64,000 bases of DNA from Dillenia suffruticosa (lineage: Eukaryota; Streptophyta; Magnoliopsida; Dilleniales; Dilleniaceae), in contig JAVTVX010000009.1 of NCBI GenBank assembly GCA_033439265.1, positions 6,537,109 through 6,601,108 of the forward strand, read 5' to 3'. The notes beneath the pieces were generated by a model, which saw only the letters and a program-made list of their open reading frames with translations, searched no databases and was not told the DNA's origin. Positions 37,647 through 48,459 of the stretch are shown piece by piece (positions within the stretch are counted from its first letter, which is position 1; each line of letters begins with the position of its first letter). The translations under genes and the position numbers were made by a program.

Positions 37647-37719
37647 GTCAGTCTAGATTAGTAGGTTGAGCGCAAGGCTCTTAACCTTATGGTCATGAAT
37701 TTAAGCCCCACGATGGACA
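37647..37719 (+). tRNA. tRNA-Lys(CTT)-like, array unit 6, degenerate
   Basis: 73 bases; anticodon arm AAGGCTCTTAACCTTA is kept. Acceptor GTCAGTC/GATGGAC and T loop (GAATTTAAGC) are altered. Probably a pseudogene. Confidence 0.5.
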
Positions 37720-38189
37720 CTTCTTGTCAATTTTAATGTTGTCATGGTGTGGTTCTGTTTGTATTTTAGGTTTGGTTGGGTTTCCTTGAACTTAGGCTTG
37801 GGAGCCAATGACAGGTCTATTTGCAGAGGTCCATAATACACTCAATAAAATTTTGTTTGATGTCAATCCCATATTTGAGTTGGGATTCGTTTATTAGTTT
37901 TATAAATCAGTATCATTTCTAACTTGTTTGATCTAGTATCTTTTGAATCAATAAATCCTAGTCTTTTAGTCTCAACCACATGCGATACTTCTCACGTCTC
38001 TTTGACTCATGGACATCACAATATACTTTCTGAGGAAGGGTTTTATTTCATTCTTTGCTCCCTAATGTGGCAACTCATTGTAATTGTCACATCTCATACA
38101 AAATTAACTAATGTATAGATCTTATTATATCACAAATTAGTGATTAGACCATTAGTGGACCGGAGGGGTGTCAACCAAAACAATAAAAA

Positions 38190-38241
38190 GCCCATCTAGC
38201 TTAGTCGGTAGATCATTAGTGATTGAGCCCCACGGTGGGCA
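38190..38241 (+). pseudogene. tRNA-Lys-like fragment, array unit 7
   Basis: 52 bases. Acceptor, D arm and 3' half are present (GCCCATCTAGCTTAGTCGGT, then GAGCCCCACGGTGGGC), but the anticodon arm and variable loop are deleted. Confidence 0.75.
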
Positions 38242-38721
38242 TTTCTTTTGAATTTTAAAGTTGTTGTGAGGTGATTCTATTTGTTCTTTGGGTTTCAATG
38301 GATTTCATTGCGCTTAGGTCCGGAGGCCATTGACATATCTATTTGCTGAGGTCCGTCATACACTCTAACAAATTTCTTTGGATGCCAAACCCAAATTTGA
38401 ACTGGAGATTTGTTTATTAGTCTCATAAATCAGTATCATTTCTTTTTCGGATTCAGCTGGTGCCTATGGAATCAGGAACCTTTCTAAATCCTAGTCTCCC
38501 AGTCTCAATCACATGCGGCACATCCCTCTTCTCTTTGACTTGAGGAGATCACCATATGCTTTCTGATGAAGGGCTTTCTTTTTTTCTTTGCTCCATAATG
38601 TAGTAACTCATTGCAACTGTCGTATCTGAAACAAAATTAGCAAATGTGTTGGCTTTATTAAACCGCAAATTGGTGATTAGATCATAAGTGTTGGGAGGGG
38701 TGTCCACTAAAACAATAACAA

Positions 38722-38793
38722 GCTTGTCAAGCTCAGTCGGTAGAGTGTGAGGCTCTTAACCTTTTGGTCGTGGGTTTGAGCCCCCGGTCGGCG
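38722..38793 (+). tRNA. tRNA-Lys(CTT)-like, array unit 8
   Basis: 72 bases. Anticodon arm GAGGCTCTTAACCTTT; A box AGCTCAGTCGGTAGAG and B box GGGTTTGAGCCCC are good. One base is missing in the T stem and the acceptor 3' strand is GGTCGGC. Confidence 0.55.
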
Positions 38794-39949
38794 TCCTTTT
38801 GAATTTTAGGGGGTGTTTGGTTTGTACTTGGGAGTCCAAATCGGAATCAAAATAAAAATTCTTAAAAATTGAAATCAAAATCAAAATCTGATACCTTTTA
38901 TTTGATTCAAATTTTGAAATGGATTTGATTACCAATATTGTTATTTGATTTATATATTTTTGAGAATGAAAATCATATAATTGTTTATTTTACACTTGAT
39001 AAAAAATATTTTTAAATTAATATTTTTAAAATTTTATTTTATTTTATAAAATTAAAACTATAATTATTATCTATTTTATTTTCTTTAATTTTATTTTATT
39101 TTTTTAAATTAAAACTAAAATTAAAATATTTTAAAATTAATATTTTATTTTATTTTTTAAAATTAAAACTAAAATTAAAATATTTTTAAAATTAATATTT
39201 TATTTTATTTTTTAAATGTTTTAAAATTAATATTTTATGGAAAGATAAAAAGTGAGAAAGAATTTTTCTTAGATTTTATCTATGGGTTTCAACCAAAATT
39301 CATCATTTTACTTGGATCGCATAAAACCCACATATTAGAAATTTCATACACATACTTTTTTTTTTGGTTAAATTCATACACATACTTTGATCCTCATTAT
39401 TTTAACTAAACGGGTTGTCGAATCCCCTCAAATTAATACTAATTCCCTCAATGTAATAAACTTGTAACAATAGTGGTATCAGATTGAATCCCACGAAAAT
39501 TATATTAATTTAATCTTTTAGTTATTACTAAAATAAAATAGGGGTTTCAAATTAAATATCTAAAATTAAAAGACAATTCAATAACGTAAAAATATTAAAA
39601 ATTAGATAAGAAATTCAATATGCTAAACTTTGATCCAAAGGTTCACACATTCGATTGTTTCACTGACTATCGGTTAAAAATATTATTCTTACTATTCAAG
39701 TATTTAACGTTAGATTTATTAGGATAGCCGTAATAAATCTTACATTTTCCTAAAATAATTGAACAAACATTAATCGACCGAACACGATAGCGTTCCATAT
39801 CAATATAATGACAGTATTAAATTTTATGAAAACAGTTAAACCAAAATACAAATAATCAGGATAGCCGTACAATTATTTGATTTTGTTCTATCGATTTCTT
39901 AAGTTAAAATGAATATTGGTAGATGATCCATAAACATAAAAAACATATT

Positions 39950-42900
39950 TGATACTTGTACCATTCATTCATGACAATTACGGATCACTAAAATCTTAGA
40001 TGCAGTAGAAAAATTGATATTAAATTAATTATCAAATTAACCGATACCAATCATTTATGTAAATAAATCAAGAATCGACAAATACCTGAATTAAAAGGAT
40101 AAGAAATTAAATGAAACATACAACCTCACAGTGAAGACAATTAATGAAAGTCTCCTTGAATCAGAAGAGAGACTAGCCACTTATGGTGAAAACAAAAGAG
40201 GAAAAAAATTCTTGAAAGAAAAGAAAAAAAAAAGAAAAACTAAAACCTAAAGAAAAAGCTATAGTAGCCGCCCCTTCTCTCCTGTGAAGCGTAACGTGAA
40301 TAGTATCGTTCCCTACATTGGAGAAATCTATATATAGGTGTGAAACTCCAAGACAAATTAGAAGTGTTCTTATTTTTGACCTAAATCTCAAAAAAAAAAA
40401 AAATCTCTCCTTAAAAAATAAAAACAATTAATTTCTTTAGAAAATTTTACTTTAGGTAAAATTTCTAAAATAAATTTTCTACTTTAGAGGCTTCTTCCTT
40501 TTCTTTATAGGGCCAATTGATATCTTGAACTATTTAGATCCAAAAATGCCTCCTTAAGCTCATTTTGGTCCAATATTTAATTTTTGATCCCTAAAAATAA
40601 AAAGGTCATAAAAACATTTATTAGGGTATTAATCAATCCAAAATCAAATCATGATATCAAAAATAAATATAACATTTTGCGCATTATCAAATTCTCCTAC
40701 ACTAAACCAATACTTATCCTCAAGTATTCAGTAGATTAATGACACACAACTATTCTCTTTTTCACTCTTTCCCCTCCTTCAATTCATCTTCAAACGATTC
40801 CAAAATAACACATATCGAAAAATTCAAATCAAAATAATAATTTAGAGAGCAAGTGATCATAGTATCATAAGTTTAAAAAAACAAATAAGCTTAAAAGAAC
40901 ACATAAGCATGCCATCAACTCAATAATCTCATCAAAATTCAATATATCAAGATTCAATACTCTTACAAGAAATTCATTCTATACATTCAAAGTATTTAAA
41001 GAAATTTATCAATAACTTTCAAAATTAAAACATAATATGTTATTATCATAAATTTACTTATTTATCAAATCTTCACCACTAATTATATGAATTCAAAACA
41101 AAAATCTGAGGGTCTTTGCAAGGATTGTAACATGGTTTAGATAAAGGTAGGATAAGAGAGTAAATATGATATGTAATGAATATATCAAAATAAGCATGTC
41201 AAGAACACAAAAACCATTTCCCCTATCCTATATCATGAAATACAATCAACCCAAAAGAAGAAAAAAAAATAATCCAATCAAAAGCATCTCATTTCTTAAT
41301 CAAAATTTTTAAATTTCTCCAAATTCCCCAATTTCAACTTTTGGGAATTTTTTTTCATTTTCTTCTTTTTTTTTCTTTCCTTTTTTTTCTCATTTCCCCT
41401 TTTTTCTGCCCTTTGCTCTCTCTCTTTTTTTTCATCATCATCTTTTTTTTCTTTTTTTTTTCTCGAAGACATTCAGACTAGATGATGAATGAAAATATGG
41501 AGCATACACAAATCACCCTAATATATGATTGAATCCCTAAAAATAATCCCCAAAATAAAGTTATCCAATTCCCTTTTACAAATAACCACTCAATTCTTGC
41601 TCTAAGCACATACTTTTTTATATAAGGACCAAAAAAGAAGGTTAAAGGTAAAAAAGAATGTTATGTATTAACTAATGAGGTTAAAACAAAAAAAATGGGT
41701 ATAAAGTCAAGGGTTTCACTAGGGGAAATATATGCACGGGAAGGTATTTTTTCGAAAGTTAAAAAGGTTAAACCTAAATACCTTCATCATGTTAATGTGT
41801 GAATTCATGGATGTGGTCTCAAAAAATATAACAAAGCAAATTCTAGAATAAATATAATATGATTGATAAACATTCATCAAAGAAAAATTTAGAGCAAAAA
41901 TGATGATATGCTCTTAAGACTCAAAAGCTCACAAAAGTGTTTAATTTGTATCAAATCTATTACATATTTATTCGATTCAATTATCAAGATCAATTGAACG
42001 CTCAAAATAATTTTATCCAAAAATAATTAATCACACTTGTCTCTCTCATACATTTCAACTCAAATCACAATGTATACTAACTCAAAATTATTCTTAAACA
42101 AAAATCAAAAGAGTATAAAGTTCCAAAAAAAATAGAAGAAATGACATTAATATAAAAATTTCTCTCCCATACCTAAATACTATATTGTCCTCAATATATG
42201 CAAAAGATAAAAAAATTTGAGTACAAAGCCTAAGAGAACTCACAACTAGCACAATTGTAAACTAGTCTCAGAAATGAAAAATGCTAGTTAATGAAATAGG
42301 ACAATGAAAAGAAATATAAAGAACTAGAGACTCCTCTCATGTGATGGCGGGAATGAAATGCAATTTTTGGTTGTTGTGGAGAGGCCGCAAGGGTTGGTGG
42401 GGATGATTGCAAGGATGAGGTTGCTGAAGGAGATAGTTCATCATCAAAGGATAGTGAAATTGGCTCGCCGCTAGGGTTCATGATTCGTGCCCATTGAGAT
42501 GGGGCTTTGCGTGAGGAAGAAGCACCTTGTTGATCTCGAAACCCATATCTATGTACGGCAGTTTGCTTCTTTCCCATCGATAGAATTTGTAGTAGCAAAA
42601 TCGGGAGGGTGGAAGTGGACCTTCAATTGAACCAAGGCTGGTGACGGAGAGACACAAGGTGCAATTTAGGGTTTCACAAGTGACTACAAAAAGGAAAAAA
42701 TCTTTAAGTGATTTGGGCAGTGATCGATGGATAGATGGGCAAAGCAAGCCTTCGGTCAAGGATGATGCTTGAAGAAGGTAAGTTAGGGTTTCGGTATTTT
42801 GGTCTCAATTTGGGGGAATCGAAAAGAACAATAGAGAACTAAGCAAAACCGTTCCCCCCATATTTTTTTTGGCCCAAAATCACATGATCATGCCTTGGGT

Positions 42901-43846
42901 AGCGGACTGCTTCTGTCCATTTTGTTGCGCTTCATTTCGAAAACCGCGTGATCACGTCTTAGCGAGGAGACTGCTTCTGCCCATTTTTTGCACTTCATTC
43001 TGAAAACCGCATGATCACGCCTTAGTGAGGAGACTGTTTCTGCCCAACTTCTCAATTATCCTATGTCCATCTCTTGACTTGAATAATTGCATCCCTATTT
43101 GCTACTTGTACCATTCATTCATGATAATTACGAATCATTGAAATCCTGGATGTAGTAAAAAAAATTAATATTGAATTAAATTGTCAGATTAATAGATACT
43201 AATTTTTCATGTAAATAAATCAAGAATCGATAAATAGCTGAATTAAAAAGGTAAGAAATTAAATGAAACACATAATCTCACAATGAAGACAATCAATGAA
43301 ATTCCCCTTGAATCAGAAGAGAGACTAGTCACTCATGGTGGAAACAAAAAAGAAAAAAAAGTTCTTGAAAGAAAAGAAAAAAAAAAAGAGAAAAACTAAA
43401 ACCTAAAGAAAAAGTTATAGTAGCGGCCCCTCCTCTCCTGTGAACAGTAACATGAATAGTGTCGTCCCCCATATTGGAGAAGTATATATATAGGTGTCAG
43501 ACTCGAAGACAAATTAAAAGTGTTCTTGTTTTAAACCTAAATTTCAAAAAGATTCCATCTCTCAAAAATAGGAAAAAATTAACTTTTTTAAAAAATTTTA
43601 CTTCAAGTAAAATTTTTAAAATAAATCTTCCACTCTAGAGGATTATTCCTTTTCTTTGTAAGCCTAATTGATATCTTGAGCTATTTAACACCAAAAATAT
43701 CTTTTTAAGCCCATTTTGATTCAATCTCCAATTTTTTATTCCTAAAAATAAAAATATCATAAAAATATTAATTATGGTACTAATCAATTCAAAATCAAAT
43801 CATAATATCAAAAATAAATCTAATATTTTACACATTATCATTAACC
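39950..43846 (-). mobile_element. Short LTR retrotransposon fossil, probably Ty3/Gypsy-derived and non-autonomous
   Basis: Two direct repeats of about 740 bases (39950-40690 and 43103-43846) enclose about 2.4 kb. On the minus strand the repeats run from TGATAATG to about GTATCA. The lower-coordinate repeat is preceded on that strand by TTTAGTGTAGGAGAATT, which resembles the polypurine tract of certain plant Gypsy elements. Sequence at 39415-39950 (GGATAGCCGT repeated) may be further LTR-related material. The interior has no recognisable pol. It is a broken, moderately old copy nested in the Harbinger element. Confidence 0.6.
42886..43045. repeat. Three tandem copies of a roughly 63-base unit in the LTR element interior
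   Basis: Each copy has TGATCACGCCTTAG, GGAGACTGCTTCTGCCCA and CTTCATTCTGAAAACCGC. The last copy is partial. Confidence 0.85.
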
Positions 43847-44360
43847 CAAACAATTTATTTAGACTTCAAACCCATTCTCAATTCCCATAACCATTAACCA
43901 AATACCTCCTTAATGTTATCGTGGGGTGGTTCTGTTTGTATTTTGGGATTCCTTGAGTTTGGGCTTGGGAGCCAATGGCAGGACTATTTGTAAAGGTCCA
44001 TAATATACTCAATAATTTATTTTTTTTTATGTCAATCTCATATTTGAGTTGGGGATTCGTTTATTAGTTTCATAAATCAGTATCATTTCTTACTTATGCT
44101 GAGCTAATGTCTTTTGAATTAGTAAATCCTAGTCTTTCAATCTAAACCACATGCGATACTTCTCTCTTCTCTTTGACTTGACGACATCACAATATACTTT
44201 CTGAGGAAGGGTTTCCATTCATTCTTTGCTTCCTATTGTGGCAACTCATTGCAACTGTCGCATCTCATACAAAATTACCTAATGTATTGATCTTATTAGA
44301 CCACTAATTAGTAAGCAAACCATTAGTGGAGGGGAAGGGTGTCCACCAAAACAATAACAA

Positions 44361-44385
44361 GCCCATCTACCTCAATTGGTAGAAC
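44361..44385 (+). pseudogene. tRNA-Lys-like 5' fragment, end of array
   Basis: Only the acceptor and D arm remain (GCCCATCTACCTCAATTGGT, then AGAACA). The array ends here. Confidence 0.7.
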
Positions 44386-45615
44386 AAACCTAAGTTTTTT
44401 CTTTAGGTAAAGGAGGCAAAAGTTGTTTCCTTATAGAAAATCTAATTTGGGTCATAGTTCCACATTTGATAATACTATAACTACATGAAAGAAATTCAAG
44501 CAGCCATCCTAAGGTTGAAAATAAATTTGTTTATCATATTCAAACTCAAATTGTCTTATTAAAAAATTATATAATTTTGTTGTCTTAAATTATTACATTT
44601 TTCGTATTGTATTGTAGTTCATAACACATTTAGATTTTTGTATAAGGCGAGACGGTCTATGGCAACCAAATTGCTGGTATATTTATTTATTTGTTTAATA
44701 TGCATTTTTTTAAAATATATATATATATATATTCAAGTTTATATATATTTCATTTGGACGGTTACACTACCTTTTCAACAACTATGCGGAGGGAGAGAGA
44801 GTTTTTTCCCGCAGACAATTATACTGGTGGTTAAAAATATTAAATCTTTTAATTAAGTTTTGAATTTGAAATTTAAAAATAAAAAAATATATATATATTG
44901 AGAGAGGTTTTTCAAATTAGACTCGACAATACTTAAAAAAGATTAATCAAAATATAATTCTAAATACCGATCGATATGTATTAAAAAAATATATTGCGAT
45001 TAAACTAACCGGCTAGTTGTACTTATTTACAATTTTTCAAAGAAGATTAATGATACAAATGGTACTACATGTAAATCATCATATGACATGACTAATAGTA
45101 AAATATTTGCAATTAAAAATTTCTCCTTCTTTATTACAATCATTCCTAATGTGCTAGAAGAAAAAGTTACATATCTATCATTTTCAAATGATTTGATTTT
45201 GGTTTCATCCGTATTCAATTACTTTATTAATTTAACATTAAAAAGCAAAATCAAATTATTAAATCTTACTGAAATTAGCTTAAGTTAAGGAAAGCACTAT
45301 TGATTATGTAATTTTCTATCGATAATTTCTTTATTTTTTATCATAATCACTTGATTATTGATATTTTTTTAAATAAAATTTTAAATTCAAATTATATATA
45401 TATATATATGAAAAAAATAAATATATGAAGAATTTTGTATTTTAAGAATATGATCGAACTTGAATATAATTTAATTAAATTTAATATAATTACGAATTTA
45501 TATATATATATATTGTTTCCTCCGAAACCAAAATGGAAATTACCTTGTAAATTGACTGCAAACCTCTGCCATTTGCTTTGCACGTGACACAAAATCGAAT
45601 ACCCCACGCCACCAT
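44386..45615. other. Gene-free spacer
   Basis: AT-rich, with TA microsatellites at about 44717-44732 and 45388-45410. No gene or transposon ends recognised. Confidence 0.5.
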
Positions 45616-45618
45616 TCC

Positions 45619-45630
45619 TTTCGCGCGAAA
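45619..45630. promoter_or_regulatory. Palindromic E2F-type site, TTTCGCGCGAAA
   Basis: It matches the E2F consensus TTTSSCGC on both strands and lies 134 bases upstream of the start codon of the CTF4/EOL1 gene. Confidence 0.65.
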
Positions 45631-45655
45631 ATCCGCAAAATGGGAATTCTCGTCT

Positions 45656-45664
45656 CCCGCCAAA
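45656..45664 (-). promoter_or_regulatory. Second E2F-type site, TTTGGCGGG
   Basis: The plus strand reads CCCGCCAAA, the reverse complement of an E2F site. It is 25 bases downstream of the palindromic one and about 100 bases before the start codon. Confidence 0.6.
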
Positions 45665-45763
45665 ATAAAATCCCCATTTCGCAACACATCAAAACCCTTG
45701 CCCTAACTCACGCTTTTCATAGACTCAGACATCCAAAATCACGGAAATCACAATTCCTCAACC

Positions 45764-48413
45764 ATGAAAGGCAGATCACTCAAGCTCAAAGAAGCTCACA
45801 AGAACAATGGAGTCAGCTCTTTCTGTTCCGTACTGTGGGACAATCAAGCCAGCTATCTAATCACTGCTTCTGGTTCGGACTCTTCGATCTGCATCCACGA
45901 TGCGCTCCTTACCTCGAGTCCTCCGAAGATGCTTCAGCATCACAGAGATGGGATCACCGCTCTCGCTCTTAGCCCTAATTCCACCTGTCTCGCTTCTGGA
46001 TCTGTCGATCACTCCGTGAAGCTCTACAAATTTCCAAGTATGGACTCTCTCTCTATTGCAAGTTTCTAGATCTTTTTTAATGAGATTTGTGAATTTCATT
46101 TTTTGTTTTAAATGGGTTTAGATAAATTTGATTGATTGAGATTCAATTTGTAGTTTAGGGTATTGAACTGTTTAATTGAATAGGGTTTCTTTGTGATAAT
46201 AGAGCTTAGGAAATGAACTTGGATTCATGACTTCTGTTAAATTATGAATCCATCCATCCATCCTGACTCTGTCAAAGCCCATCGAATTTGCTAGATTTGA
46301 GTTGTGGGTTTGTCGAATTGGATTTAGCGGAAGAACAAAGCATATATGCTTGATTGGTCAACTTGTATTATTTGAACTCTGGAAGATATTTACTTTGCCA
46401 AGATGGTTACTTTGTACTAGGTCCGGACGTGATGATAATTTTTTCTAAGGACAGGAAATTTTGCTTTCTTTGTGTGGATTTTTAAGGCACGAAATTAAGA
46501 TAGGAATAATTGTGGTGTTGTGTTAAAATTTGTTTGTAGATTTTGTCAAATGTATAGCACCATTACCAAATCATGTTTTGCATAAGAATGTAGCATTCTT
46601 GAATATAAGAATTTTAGTAATAGGTGATAGATCATTTTCAAGCAGTAAGACAGCAACGTATGTTCCATATGGGCAATAGCCAAAGTAGTATCCTGATTTC
46701 GTCCAATGTTGCTATTGTTGTTTGACAACAAATGGTGTTATTCACAGTGAAAGCATCATTCAAGGTAAAGTCAATACACAGTCATAGGCAAAAATTTATT
46801 TCGGGGGAAGAATGACAACATGCATCTTGAGTTATAATTGCAAGGGCAGGGTGGAGAAAACAAAATTTGATGTTATAATTTTGAACTTGCATATAAACTT
46901 TTTCTTTTTTAAAGGGGCAGCTGCCCCTGCCTCCTTTTGCCTCTGCCAATACATGCCTTATGCGTTTCTCACCATGTTGACATATGGGCTTCTGTGCCTG
47001 TGCTGTGTGGCAATTGTAAAATCTGACTAACAAATAACATGGGGGTTATGCTTAAAGCATTTAGCATGAAAAAGGTTGTAAGCATTGGAAAATAAAAAAC
47101 TGAATCTTAAATCACCTGTCATCTGGATGATTATTATTCTCTCTACAGTTCTCCTTCAGCTTATCATAGGATATAATAGTTCCTAACATTTTCTTAATAT
47201 CTCATGTCAGGTGGAGAGTTTCAGACCAATATTACTAGGTTCATACTACCAATCCGTGCCCTTGCATTTAATAAATCAGGTAGCATGTTGGCATCTGCAG
47301 GTGATGATGAGGGTATTAAGCTTATCAATACAGTTGATGGTTCGATTGCAAGAGTTCTCAAAGGGCACAGGGGATCTGTAACTGCCTTAGCTTTTGATCC
47401 AAATGGAGAATACTTGGCATCAATTGATTCAACTGGGACTGTAATATTTTGGGAACTCCAATCAGGGAGAACATTGCACAACCTTAAAGGCATTTCTCCT
47501 GATACAGGTGTCAATAATTCTATGATGAACATACTTAGCTGGAGTCCAGATGGGGAGACTTTGGCTGTCCCAGGTTGGAAAAATGATGTTGTAATGTATG
47601 ATAGAGACACTGCTGAAAAGCTTTTTGCACTTAGAGGTGATCATGTGCAACCTATTTGTTTCTTGTCTTGGTCACCTAATGGGAAATACATGGCCACTTC
47701 TGGTTTAGATAGGCAGGTTTTAATTTGGGATGTTGAGCAGAGGCAGGACATTGATAGACAAGTCTTTGAAGATAGGATATCTTATATGGCATGGAAACCC
47801 AATGGTAATGCTTTAGCTGTTATTGATGTTATGGGGAAATATGGTGTGTGGGAGTCACCGGTTCCTTCATCTATGAAATCTCCAACTGATGGTGCTCAAA
47901 ATTTGCATAAGAACAGTAATGGCCTCCTGTTGTTTGATGAAGATGAAGAGGAAAAAGAACCTAGTATGTCGGGTAGTTTAAGTGATCTAGGGGAAGATAG
48001 CCATAGTGAATCCAAGCCCCCGAAAAGGAAAAGATTGTGTAAGCAAGCTGTCTATGATGAAAATTCAGATGATGATGCTAATGATGAACTGAGCTTTCCT
48101 ATTAAGGCTGAATCTTGCAAAAGAGCTCGTTCCCTTAAAAGGGAACCTGCAGGTAATAGAGTTGATACGGTTAAAAGTCCAATTAATTATGCAAGACCTA
48201 GCATGCAGGAGGCCTTTCAGCCTGGTGTCACTCCTTTGCAGCCTGGAAGGAGGCGCTTCCTATGCTACAATATGCTTGGAAGCATCACCTCCATTGAACA
48301 CGAAGGATATTCACATGTAGAGGTACTTCAAGCTGTTTAAGCCTCACCTTAATTCTAGTTAAATTTGTTTTCCTCTGTCCATTTCTTCTTTTTAGGTTTT
48401 GTTAATGGTGCAG

Positions 48414-48459
<46 letters not shown>

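Larger units (their letters stand above)
38809..43909. mobile_element. PIF/Harbinger-type element holding a nested LTR element
   Basis: Ends GGGGGTGTTTGGTT and, reverse-complemented on the right, GGAGGTATTTGGTT. The 3-base duplication TTA (38806-38808 and 43910-43912) is diagnostic for PIF/Harbinger. The array unit continues seamlessly across it. Its own sequence appears to be the AT-rich 38809 to about 39400 plus 43847-43909. The rest is the inserted LTR element. The left part has a roughly 55-base tandem repeat (AAAATTAATATTTTATTTTA) at 39030-39240. No Harbinger transposase is seen. Confidence 0.8.
31185..44385 (+). repeat. Tandem array of about 0.54-kb units, each with a tRNA-Lys(CTT)-like sequence
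   Basis: A unit of about 540 bases recurs head to tail. Landmarks in order: CACCAAAACAATAACAAG, the tRNA-like sequence, TTTCTTTTGAATTTT, TTTGTATTTTGGGTTTGG, GATGCCAAACCCAAATTTGA, GATTCGTTTATTAG, AGTCTCAATCACATGCGG, CTTTGCTCCCTAATGTGGCA, and GCTAATGTATTGG. tRNA-like starts fall at 31208, 31698, 32253, 35382, 35937, 37647, 38190, 38722 and 44361. The larger gaps are explained by insertions at 32669-35255, 36280-37375 and 38809-43909. The array begins abruptly near 31185 and ends inside a tRNA-like sequence near 44385. Units are diverged, so the array is old. Confidence 0.9.

Noticed and set aside
31185-44385. tRNA-like array read as dispersed tRNA-derived SINEs
   Set aside because: The whole 0.54-kb unit is repeated in one orientation in register, and no A-rich tails or separate target duplications are seen.
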